Positions 18,815 through 27,456 of a DNA stretch of 64,000 nucleotides are shown here, one piece after another (the stretch's first letter is position 1; each line of letters starts with the position of its first letter). The position numbers were made by a program, and so were the translations under genes. The stretch is taken from contig JADJRI010000003.1 in the NCBI GenBank assembly GCA_016712275.1, positions 181,162 through 245,161 of the forward strand, written 5' to 3'. Below the pieces are notes generated by a model. It was not told where the DNA came from and did no database searches. It was given only the letters and a program-made list of their open reading frames with translations. Source of the stretch: Planctomycetota bacterium. Its GTDB lineage: Bacteria; Planctomycetota; Phycisphaerae; UBA1845; UTPLA1.

Positions 18815-19564
18815 TTATCTCCCTTCCATGGCCGAGGCCAGCAGGGGTCCCAGTTCGACAGTCCCCGGAGCGCCGCAGGAGATGCTGCTGTCTTCGTCGC
18901 TGATCGGCCTGAGTTCCAGCCAACTCTGCCCGATCGAAACATTCAATTCCGTACACCATGATCTCAGGACACTCTCGCCAAGGTTGGAGACGCATCCGAG
19001 AAACGAAGCGACATCCATTCGGCGGATGCGTTCAAAAAAGGCCGGCATCCACATTGCGGCATGCTCCGATAGGAATCCCCGCTGCGCATTCAGACAGCAC
19101 ACGGCGTCATTCTCGTTTATTGCCAGCGTTTGTTTGTGCGCCAATACGGAAAGAAACTCCCATTCCGCCACTATATGATCGGCCCGCTCTACAAGCGGGC
19201 CTGCGGCTTCGTATCCAAAGGCGCGATAGAAGCCGGAAATGTCCGCGAGCGTTTGCGCCTGTTGAAAGACCTCCGACGTGCGGTACTCCAACTCATATGG
19301 CGGGCATTCTGATCGAACGGTATGGCCGAGAATCCGATTGTACACGTCTTCCTCCGGGGGACCGGCCTTGAATGAATTGAAGACACCATTCACCAGGCGA
19401 TGGTCGATTTCGAGCACCGATGCCTCCTGGCGGAGTTCGTCCTGTACGCCCGCGCTGGTGAACCTTGCGATCCGTTCCTTTTCCCGCTGGCTGAACGATT
19501 CCGCCACGAATCGAGCCAGTGTCGCCCGAGCGAGGGGAATCGGATTTTCAGATTGAGTTGGCAT
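18815..19564 (-). CDS. TorD/NarJ-like molybdoenzyme chaperone
   Basis: A 249-residue all-helical cytosolic chaperone of the DMSO reductase type. The central block RSECPPYELEYRTSEVFQQ, then LADISGFYRAFG, is the conserved core of the nitrate reductase delta/TorD family. Members bind the apo-catalytic subunit and delay Tat export until the Mo cofactor is inserted. Its start overlaps the NxrB stop by 17 nt and its stop is three bases before the next gene, so it belongs to the operon and most probably serves NxrA. Confidence 0.85.
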   Translation of the reverse strand: MPTQSENPIPLARATLARFVAESFSQREKERIARFTSAGVQDELRQEASVLEIDHRLVNGVFNSFKAGPPEEDVYNRILGHTVRSECPPYELEYRTSEVFQQAQTLADISGFYRAFGYEAAGPLVERADHIVAEWEFLSVLAHKQTLAINENDAVCCLNAQRGFLSEHAAMWMPAFFERIRRMDVASFLGCVSNLGESVLRSWCTELNVSIGQSWLELRPISDEDSSISCGAPGTVELGPLLASAMEGR

Positions 19565-20826
19565 GAGATTCCGGCCTCACAAATATCGGTTCTTCAACCT
19601 GCGTTCGGAACATCTCACGGCCTTTCCGGTCGAATGCAATAACCGTGTCGTTGAACATCTCAAACTTTCGACCGGCCACCGTGGTCTCCCAGACCTTCTC
19701 GCCTTCCTTCATTTCGTAGCGGGCGATGATGCGATTCGATCGGCGGAACAATTGAAGCACGGCCAGCAGCTCGCGATCCGGGGCGCGATAGCGATCGACG
19801 GCTTCCTTTACCCCCGGCCCGAACATTTGCTCAAGGTACTTGGTGGGTACCCATCTGGGCGGAATGTAGAACCCGTTCGGCTCCGTGCCGAACTGCGGAT
19901 ATAGCGGCAGCGCGACCCTGGCCACATGCACGAGAAAATAGAGCGGGTTGTACCGGTCATTCGCCCATGTCGTGTCTTCATTGACCTTGACCAATCCCTG
20001 CATCCGAACCTGGCCGATGCATGCCGCCATGCAGCGGGTTTCCATCGGAACGCCGTCGGACTCAGGGTCGCGGCCTTCCACGCGCGGATAACAGGCGATG
20101 CACTTTTCGCTGGTGCGCGTCGTGCCGCGATACAGTGATTTTTTGTAGGGGCAGGCCTCCACGCATTTTCGATACCCGCGGCACTCCTGTTGATCGATCA
20201 AAACGATTCCATCTTCGGGTCGCTTGTAAATCGCGTTGCGCGGACATGCGGCGAGGCACGCGGGATAGCTACAGTGGTTGCACAATCGGGCGAGATAAAA
20301 GAACCAGGCCTTGTGCTTCTTGTCGCCGGTGGCGTCTTCGCCTGCGCCAAAATCCATCGGACGGTTCAGCCCGCCGGGTGGCGTATCTTCATGGATGTTC
20401 GGGGCCGTCCATTCTTCCTCCGTCGGAAGATATCCCAGAACCTGATTCGGCTGATTGCCGCGCGCCACCATCTCCGGCGGCTTCGAAAATAGTCTTGCCC
20501 TTCAATTCGCCATACGGCTTTTGAGGATCGCCGTTGGGCTTTCCTTCCCAAGAGACCCCAGTGGGATTGGCTTGGCTAAGCAGGTCGAGGATTTTTACGT
20601 CCCAATGTTGCGGATATCCGCCATATGGCTTCGTTTCTACGTTCGTCCACCACATGTGCTCCTGACCCTTGGAAAAGGTCCAGGTGCTCTTGCAGGCCAT
20701 TGTGCAGGTTTGGCAGCCGATGCAGCGGTTGATGTTGATGACAAACGCGAACTGTTCCTTCGGCGCAGCGGGCGCATGGGGGTAGTTCATCGGGCGGCCG
20801 AGTTGCCAATTGTAAACGGCGGACAT
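19548..20826 (-). CDS. nxrB: Nitrite oxidoreductase/nitrate reductase beta subunit (NxrB-like), one frame break
   Basis: The four-cluster iron-sulfur electron-transfer subunit, about 425 residues. Cluster motifs: CIGCQTCTMACKSTW (Cys35, 38, 41, 45), CNHCSYPACLAACP, CRGYRKCVEACPYKK and CIACYPRVEG with METRCMAACIG. The phrases MWWTNVETKPYGGYP and FGTEPNGFYIPPRW are typical of NxrB of nitrite oxidisers and related type II DMSO reductases more than of cytoplasmic NarH. The frame changes near 20473, between KTIFEAA and VARGNQPNQVLGYLPTEE, in a conserved stretch; likely one missed or extra base. AAGGAGG before the ATG at 20826 fixes the start. No signal peptide, so it would be exported with the Tat-signal alpha subunit. 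Confidence 0.9.
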
Positions 20827-20848
20827 GACGTCCTCCTTAAAAGTTCTT

Positions 20849-21444
20849 TCAGGCGTCGACAGTTGCTTGATGGAATTGCCAGTGAGCCAGTGTGTTGGCA
20901 AGATTGACGTAATGCTCGTGCTTGCCTTTTTGCTGCGGCGCATGCTCCTTGTCCGCAAAATCGTGCAGCATTCGGGCCTTTCGTTCCGGCGATAAGAGAT
21001 TCTCCGCGATGACAAAAAGCACGTTGTCTTCCTTTTGAATGTGATGGCGAAGCATGTGGACATATCGCTGTGCGGCATGGCGAACGGCCTCAATGCCGCA
21101 GCGTCGCCGCGATCAGCCGCCGCAAGGTTGGTGTCAATTGCCATCAATAGCGCCTGGCCCTCGGCATGATCGTGCAACATGCATCCGATCGGGCCGCCAT
21201 CCCTGGGTACGCCTGCGCTCTCGAGCGCCGGAAAGAGCTCGTCTTCCTCCTTGGCATGGTGACAGCCGTCCGCGAAATTGCGGAAAAAGTCGAGCGACTT
21301 GGCGAGGAATTCCGCGTCAAATGCGTCCTCATGCAGCATTCGATCGACCGCATCCAAGACTTGTTCAATGACCCGATGTTCGTCCATGAGCACCTGTCGA
21401 ACGGTGGCTTGTCGCGATTGACAATTGCAGTTGCATGACGACAT
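20849..21444 (-). CDS. Hemerythrin-domain protein, one frame break
   Basis: A protein of about 198 residues with a four-helix hemerythrin HHE-type domain. Likely diiron ligands are seen in DEHRVIEQVL, CHHAKEEDELFPAL, MLHDHAEG and, in the next frame, LRHHIQKEDNVLF. The N-terminus is Cys-rich (SSCNCNCQSR). The frame breaks near 21080, just before the last helix. AGGAG upstream of the ATG at 21444 supports the start. Such proteins bind O2 or NO or protect Fe-S clusters. Its position between the alpha and beta genes suggests a role in protecting or sensing for the Mo/Fe-S enzyme. Confidence 0.85.
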
Positions 21445-21453
21445 TTCGTTCTC

Positions 21454-21777
21454 CTATGGGTTAAGGACCGGCAATGACACGGTTCCGGCCGGTGATTGTT
21501 CAACTTTGACGCCCAGACCGCGTCCACCCCACCTTTGAAACTGCTCGTGAATCAGCGTCTGAATCTCGACTCGCCCCATCTGTTCCAATGCAAGTGCGGG
21601 ACCTGCAAATCCTCCGACAAGAAAAAGGTCCAGGATCGCCGCCGGGCTGTGCCCCAATCGAATAAACTCCTCGATAAAACACTCGGCCATTTCGCGAACG
21701 GCCCCTGATTCGTCGATGGACAACTCGACGCCGTGCAGCGTCATCGGGTCGGTTGGATCAGGATCGTCATACGGCAT
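21454..21777 (-). CDS. Small conserved protein of the NXR-like operon
   Basis: A 107-residue acidic soluble protein of unknown function. It opens with DPTDPMTLHGVELSID and continues with a helical block REMAECFIEEFIRLGHSP and LIHEQFQRWGG. No Cys motif, no membrane segment. GGGAG before the ATG at 21777 supports translation. It follows NxrA by 35 nt and precedes the hemerythrin gene by 9 nt. The DPM-x-L-x-GV-x-L pattern looks conserved in similar small proteins near oxidoreductase genes, from memory. A role as assembly factor is conceivable but not shown. Confidence 0.7.
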   Translation of the reverse strand: MPYDDPDPTDPMTLHGVELSIDESGAVREMAECFIEEFIRLGHSPAAILDLFLVGGFAGPALALEQMGRVEIQTLIHEQFQRWGGRGLGVKVEQSPAGTVSLPVLNP

Positions 21778-21812
21778 TTGAGCGGTCTCCCAATGGTTGA
21801 ATCGCGGCGCTG

Positions 21813-24800
21813 TTAGAATTCCTCAAACTCCACGGGCGATTCGGTGGACTCCATTTCGCCAACGAATCCACCTGCAAGGTATCTCTTCATCACGTCGCTT
21901 TCTTGTCCTGGTGACATGCCGCCCGTCGCCGGCAGCCAAATGCCCTTGCCGCCGAGTCCGCCGTCTTCCGCCTTCACCACTCGTACGAGCGTCTCTTTGG
22001 GCACGGTGTTGATGGCGTGGTTGTCCGCTTCACCTCCGAATATGAAGCCCATGAAGACCTTGGCCTTGTGAAACAGCGTATCGGTCTGATGCATCGGCAT
22101 GTGCCAGTTGCGCGTCAGACTTTGCTGCGATCCATAACGAAGGTTTGCCTGATAACCGTCATCGCTGAGCGCCCGGCCGTCCGGCCGCGTTTCGTGTGCC
22201 TTAACGCTTTTTTCGGTCGCAATGTACGGAGAGTGCTTGATCATGATGCAGCTGTAGGGATATGCCGGGTTGTATACGGCACGAAGCATTAGCCGCGCAA
22301 CTTTGTAGAACGGGTCGTTGGGTTTCGCGCCCATGTACGGCCGGTCCGCGGGATTCGCGTCCACATACACATAGTCGCCGTTGTTAATTCCCAGGTCCTT
22401 GGCGGCCTGCGGGTTGATGTGCATTTGGTGGTCACCGACGTAGGGCGATCGCTTGTCCATGCGGTGCGGGTCGCCGAAGCTGCTGTCGTAAATGTTGTGC
22501 CAATCGACATTGCTCCACGACGAGTGGACGCGATGGCGCGTCTTCGGTGTCAGTGCATAGAACTTGAAGCCCTTTTCCCATAGGAAATTCCGCGTCTTCT
22601 TCACCTCCAACCACGGCAGCTTGATGTTGCGAACCGTCCGATCGTCCCAGTGCTCGGCATCCTGCGAAATTCCGTAGTCGTTGGGACGCACATACGGATT
22701 GCTCGACACAATGACGTTCGGCAGATAGGGAGTGGCTTCGGTGCCTTCGCGATGAACGATGAAGTTCTCGCCGTATTCCAGCGCTTCCGGAATATCGGCA
22801 TAGGCATGCAGCCGGCCTGTATCCGTGAAGAACGGCTCATCCTTGTTCACTTGTTCCCAAAACGGAATGCGCGGATAAGTTCGGAATAGCAGGAGCGCCG
22901 CGCCCGGTGGACCATACTTTCCGGCCATGATGTCATCGAGCTTGTACCCAATCGTGGTCGTGCAGGTGTCCAACAAGCGCTGCAAATAAATACCACGCTT
23001 GCCTTCGTGTTCGAATTTGAAGCAATCGTGAAACTTCTGCTTCCATTCGCCGCCAAGTTCCTCGCCGACCGCCTTCGCGATATTGGCGAGAATCCAGAGA
23101 TCGTCCTTGGAATCAAAGACGGGCTTGATCCCGCCCTTCCAGATCTGCAGGAATGGATTGGAGCATGACGCGGTTACTTCCAAATCTTCGAATTCCACCC
23201 AGCTATTCGCGGGAAGTCCGAAGTCCGCGTATTGCACGGACGATGTCATTACGATGTCCTGCGCGATGATCATCTCGATATTGGGGTTCACGTTCTTAAA
23301 CATGTCATACGCATGCTTGGCGTTATTGAAGAGGTTGACATTGGTGAATTGCAGCGCTTTGGTCGGTGTGGGCATGTGGGTCTTGCCTGTAAACACCTTT
23401 CGGCCCGCGCCCGGCGTGTCCACGATGAGCGGCCGATCGCCGTGGTTCCAGTAGGCCGGCTCTTCATCTTTAGTGTATGCATGGGCGTGAACATTTTTGC
23501 CCGGCGCTTTTTCATCGAGATTCAGCTCGAACGGATCCTCCGCGACCCAGCCCTTGAAGCCGGGTCCGGTGATCGCGCTGCCCTGGAACAATGCCGCCTT
23601 GTAATTGCCGGCCCAACCGTGAACGCCGGCACCGGGCTTGCCGATGTTGCCGGTGAGCAGCATCGGAAGCAGTGCCGCGCGATTGGCCTCCGTCGCGTGG
23701 AACCAGTGATTAATGCCTTCGCCTTGATGAATGGCGACCGGTCCGCCCGCCTTGGTTACGTCCCAGATGTCCTGCGCCATCCGCTCGATCAGTTCCTTCG
23801 GCGAATGGGTGATCTCCGCGACGCTGTCGACATCGTAGTCTTTCAGGTGAATCTGATACATCGACCACAGTGTCATCACTTCGGCTTCGCCGCCGTCCAC
23901 GAGTTTTATTTTCCAAACGCCCTCCAGCGCCGGGTCGACTTTCTTGTCACGCATGCGTTTGCCGACGTCGTCCCGCGTCAGGGCGACCGGCTTGCCGGCC
24001 TTCGCATCCCAGACAACGCGATCGCCGATCTTTTCATGTTGTTCGGCCGTCAGGCCCTGCACTCTCATGCTGACGCCCGACTGCTCCAGGCTGCTCTTGT
24101 AGTTTGGGAATATTTCATCGGCTCGAAGGCGTTTGAGATTGTCGGTCCTTACCAGCAATGGGAAGTCCGTGAATTCCTTCACGAAACTCTCGTTGTACCA
24201 GCCCCGGTCGATCATCATTCGCGTGACGCCAAGCCACAACGCCGCGTCGGTCGCCGGCCGAATGGGAATCCAGTAATCCGCCTTGGTGCTCGGCGCGCCG
24301 TATTCCGGCGCGATGACCACGATGCGGCCGCCGCGCTCCATGCATTCGATAAACCAGTGCGAATCGGGCAGCTTGTTCTCCACCAGATTCTTGCCGTCCA
24401 TGATGATGAGTTTGCTGAACCGAAGGTCGTTGAAATCGCAATCGGAATTCTGCAAACCATGCACCCACGGCTGCCCCGGCGTTTGATCGCCGTGCCAGGT
24501 GTAATTACTCCAATTGCGGCCCGCCTTCGCCTTGTCCGGACCAACCTTGCGAATGGCCGAGTCAAGCAGCGCCATCGAGTTGTTCAGTCGGTACATGCCG
24601 TATTTTCCGAGCACGCCGAGAAGCCCCATGCCACCGCGCATCTTGAACGTGCGGGTTCCCGCCCCTTCCATGGGTTCGATCATCTCCTCGGGATAGCCCT
24701 GCTCGCGCAGTAGCTTCGCGCCCTCTTCGCCGCTGTAGCGCTTGGCGATGGCGACATAGCCCTTGGCGATGTACTGAAGCGCGCTGTTCCAATCGATCTT

Positions 24801-25325
24801 GAGATGGACATCCGTTCCACGGCTGTCGAATTTATATTTCGTCTTGTTTTCGGGAGTGAGTGCCGGGTATCCGTCATCGGCCCATGCTTTCCAACCCTTG
24901 CGAACAATGGGGTGCTTCAGGCGATAGGGCCCATAGACCAATCGGTGAAAAGTGTAGCCCTTCGCGCACTGGCGCGGATTCCAATTCGCCGTCGCCTTGT
25001 TCCCATACACATCGCCGTATTTCTCATAGTCGTATTGCGTTCCCATTCGAACGATGACGCCGTTGCGCGTATAGGCCTTCACGCGGCAGGCGTGGGTGTC
25101 GTTCGGGGAACAAACCCAACTGAACGTGTCGTCGTAGGCGTATTGGTCGCGATAAATCTTCTCCCAATCGCGAGAGGGGTATCCGGCAAGCGGGTTGCCC
25201 ACGTCGGGACGCGCCGCCAAGGCCTTGAGCGACCAGCCGAGAATACTGCTCGTGCCAACCGCCGCCGCGCACCCCGCTTGGAGAACCTCTCTTCGAGAAA
25301 TGCCTGATGTTTGCTCGTTCGACAT
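21813..25325 (-). CDS. nxrA: Nitrite oxidoreductase/nitrate reductase alpha subunit (NxrA-like, Tat-exported)
   Basis: The catalytic Mo-bis-MGD subunit, 1170 residues, of the type II DMSO reductase family, interconverting nitrite and nitrate. A twin-arginine signal is seen as SGISRREVLQAGCAAAVG (Arg11-Arg12), so it acts outside the cytoplasmic membrane. The FS0 cluster segment is VCSPNDTHACRV (Cys72, Asp76, Cys80) with Cys120 in NPRQCAKGY, the Asp-containing pattern of this family. NWSNYTWHGDQTPGQP carries Asp280, a candidate Mo ligand, and DLRFSKLIIMDGKNLVENK is typical of NxrA. The ATG at 25325 with GGGAG upstream fixes the start; the longer upstream frame overlaps the gamma gene. Whether it oxidises nitrite or reduces nitrate cannot be told from sequence. 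Confidence 0.93.
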   Translation of the reverse strand: MSNEQTSGISRREVLQAGCAAAVGTSSILGWSLKALAARPDVGNPLAGYPSRDWEKIYRDQYAYDDTFSWVCSPNDTHACRVKAYTRNGVIVRMGTQYDYEKYGDVYGNKATANWNPRQCAKGYTFHRLVYGPYRLKHPIVRKGWKAWADDGYPALTPENKTKYKFDSRGTDVHLKIDWNSALQYIAKGYVAIAKRYSGEEGAKLLREQGYPEEMIEPMEGAGTRTFKMRGGMGLLGVLGKYGMYRLNNSMALLDSAIRKVGPDKAKAGRNWSNYTWHGDQTPGQPWVHGLQNSDCDFNDLRFSKLIIMDGKNLVENKLPDSHWFIECMERGGRIVVIAPEYGAPSTKADYWIPIRPATDAALWLGVTRMMIDRGWYNESFVKEFTDFPLLVRTDNLKRLRADEIFPNYKSSLEQSGVSMRVQGLTAEQHEKIGDRVVWDAKAGKPVALTRDDVGKRMRDKKVDPALEGVWKIKLVDGGEAEVMTLWSMYQIHLKDYDVDSVAEITHSPKELIERMAQDIWDVTKAGGPVAIHQGEGINHWFHATEANRAALLPMLLTGNIGKPGAGVHGWAGNYKAALFQGSAITGPGFKGWVAEDPFELNLDEKAPGKNVHAHAYTKDEEPAYWNHGDRPLIVDTPGAGRKVFTGKTHMPTPTKALQFTNVNLFNNAKHAYDMFKNVNPNIEMIIAQDIVMTSSVQYADFGLPANSWVEFEDLEVTASCSNPFLQIWKGGIKPVFDSKDDLWILANIAKAVGEELGGEWKQKFHDCFKFEHEGKRGIYLQRLLDTCTTTIGYKLDDIMAGKYGPPGAALLLFRTYPRIPFWEQVNKDEPFFTDTGRLHAYADIPEALEYGENFIVHREGTEATPYLPNVIVSSNPYVRPNDYGISQDAEHWDDRTVRNIKLPWLEVKKTRNFLWEKGFKFYALTPKTRHRVHSSWSNVDWHNIYDSSFGDPHRMDKRSPYVGDHQMHINPQAAKDLGINNGDYVYVDANPADRPYMGAKPNDPFYKVARLMLRAVYNPAYPYSCIMIKHSPYIATEKSVKAHETRPDGRALSDDGYQANLRYGSQQSLTRNWHMPMHQTDTLFHKAKVFMGFIFGGEADNHAINTVPKETLVRVVKAEDGGLGGKGIWLPATGGMSPGQESDVMKRYLAGGFVGEMESTESPVEFEEF

Positions 25326-25353
25326 GATGTCGCTCCCAGGTAATCGACGCGGC

Positions 25354-27101
25354 TTACTCAATGACCAACTTCTGCCAGATGCTGATGTCCTTTTTCCCAT
25401 CGCGATCGCCAACGCTGCCGTTCCAGATGGCGAATGAAACCGGCAGGAAGTCGCCTGAATGAAAGACGCGTTCATCGCCCGCGGTCGCACTGTGTTCGCA
25501 ATCATGCGGAAGCTGCAAGGATCGCTGCATTTGCACCGACCACACGCCTCGCTGATAGACAGCCTGACCCTTCACGACCTGAACATTCGCGGGCTTTCCC
25601 GCCAAAGTGCCGGGCCCTTTTGCGACGAGACACTCGACCGGCGTCTTCAAGTGAGGATCCGCCACCAGATTTCCCGCGCCCCACGCTGTTATGTAGGTTG
25701 AGTTGTGCTCGGTCAGTGCACCGTGCGCCCAATCGACGGACGTCATGTCCTGCGCCCGAATCGGACACTCGTCATACATGTCGGTCACCCGGTCGGGAAA
25801 CGCGGCATCGACATCCTGATAACCGCTGTCAATGTTCTTTTGCCGGTCTGCTTTCCACATCCAAATGTTGACTCCGCCGTGCTCGGAGTTGTCCCCCATG
25901 TAGAATGGCGGATCGCTCGCCAATGAGAATTGAATCGCGACGGCGTCGCGGAACTCGTCGACTCTGACCGCACGATCATCCCGCGTGGGATCAAGCCAGC
26001 TCAGTCGGATGGCCAACTCCTCTTCGTTGTGCAGGCCCTGTACGACCAATCCCTCAATCCGATCGTCACGCCACCACAACGGCGTCAGTCCGACATAAAC
26101 GGGTCGTGCCTGATTCCATATCGGATCCGTCGGACCCGTAGGCAATGGTCCCGGAACGCTTGGAGCGCTGATCGTGGACTGGCGGAGTTGGGCTCTTTCC
26201 TGCGAGCCCGAGCGTGCCAGTGACTGGACATAATGAATAAGATCCCATGTGTCGTCGGCGGAGTAGTTCCCTTCAGAGGCCGGCATCGGCGTCCCGCGCA
26301 TGCCCTTCATGATGCGGCAAAACAAATCGGGCCCTTCCATGCCGCCCTTGAAAATTCCATTCACGAATGATCGCGGCGGATCGGGAAATCCGTCGTCGTC
26401 GAATTTCACCGCCTCGGGCAGCGGATGGCCATCGGGGCCGTGACAGGAGGCGCAGGCCTCGGTGTAAAGCCGCCTGCCATTGAACCAGCGCAAGTAATCA
26501 ACCTTTGGTTCCGGCGGCACGATGATGGGCTGCCCCGGCTGAGTGCGATCGTCATGCAGGGTCGGCACTTCCTCGGCCGAATAAGTGCCAGCCAATACGC
26601 CTGCCCCTAATTCCGACTGGACGGCATCGGTGTGTATCTTTCGAACGTACGCCACCAGCGCCTTCAGATCCGCCAGGGGCAAGTGCCCCCACGGTGGCAT
26701 GGCCGAGCCGGGCATTCCGCGGCTGATGGTTCGGAACAAGTCGTCGTCCGATGGGATGAGATTCTGCGTCGTGGTGAGTTTGAACTTCCCTGCCTTGAAG
26801 TTGCGGGGACGGGGATTCATGAGGTAAGCGAACTTGCCGGCGCCATCGCCCTGCTCGCCGTGACAGATTGAACATTGCTTGGCGAAGATCGCTTGTCCCC
26901 TCGCCAGGGGGACATTGCAATTTGATCCTCGGCGAGTATTTCCTTCGGTCGAATCCCGGCTTGCTCCGCCGGCTCAGGTGCGGCGGATTGAGCCGTTGCC
27001 AACGGTTCCGACAACAGTGCCGCGAAGGCCAGCAGAAGGCCGGCAACCGTAAGCAAACTTATCGCGGGGAGAATCGTCGTTCTTTTCGATCGTTTTGTCA
27101 T
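25354..27101 (-). CDS. nxrC: NXR-like gamma subunit: cytochrome c domains fused to a heme b (ethylbenzene dehydrogenase-type) domain
   Basis: An exported electron-transfer subunit of about 582 residues. A Sec signal (ILPAISLLTVAGLLLAFAAL) is followed by two monoheme cytochrome c domains, CSICHG and CASCHG, and a C-terminal ethylbenzene dehydrogenase gamma-like domain (WNQARPVYVGLTPLWW, FVNGIFKGGMEGPD before it). It would carry electrons between NxrB and soluble or membrane cytochromes. The frame breaks near 26910 at a run of C bases, just before the first heme motif; reading through gives ARGQAIFAKQCSICHG. GGAGG nine bases before the ATG at 27101 fixes the start. First gene of the operon. Confidence 0.87.
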
Positions 27102-27130
27102 GATCTTGGGCCTCCATGACACTGCGGAGC

Positions 27131-27159
27131 TTTATACTATATGTCGATAAACTTATCAA
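27131..27159 (-). promoter_or_regulatory. Predicted sigma70-type promoter of the NXR-like operon with overlapping dyad
   Basis: On the minus strand TTGATA (27159-27154) and TATAAA (27136-27131) are separated by exactly 17 bp, 30 bp upstream of the gamma-subunit start. The -35 box is embedded in the 16-bp imperfect palindrome TTGATAAGTTTATCGA (27159-27144), a candidate operator. The left half resembles an FNR half site (TTGAT), but the spacing of the second half does not fit FNR. Confidence 0.55.
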
Positions 27160-27456
27160 GAAATAACACTAAAAAAACCAGATATTTTTTGGCCTCTAAA
27201 AAACCAGCTTCAGGAGCCACACGGCTCCCTCCCGGCAGGCAACGCCGCATACCGTCGCAAAATGAGATATTTCAGACGTGCGATTGACTCGCCAGCATAA
27301 AAACGATAACATGATAAACAACTCATGTATATCGCGCCAAGGGGTGTCGCGGTCAAATTCGCATTGAACGATTTGCGTACCTTTTTTATAAGTCCTCGGC
27401 CGCAGCCCGCCCGACGCATCTCACGCCGGGCGATCAGTCGAATCGGATTCACATCA

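Noticed and set aside
16775..27101. Cytoplasmic NarGHI nitrate reductase
   Set aside because: The alpha subunit has a twin-Arg signal, the gamma subunit is an exported cytochrome c/heme b protein and not NarI, and NxrB-specific phrases are present.
27144..27159. FNR/CRP-type binding site at the NXR-like promoter
   Set aside because: One half site TTGAT is present but the second half is at a six-base instead of four-base spacing and differs in sequence.
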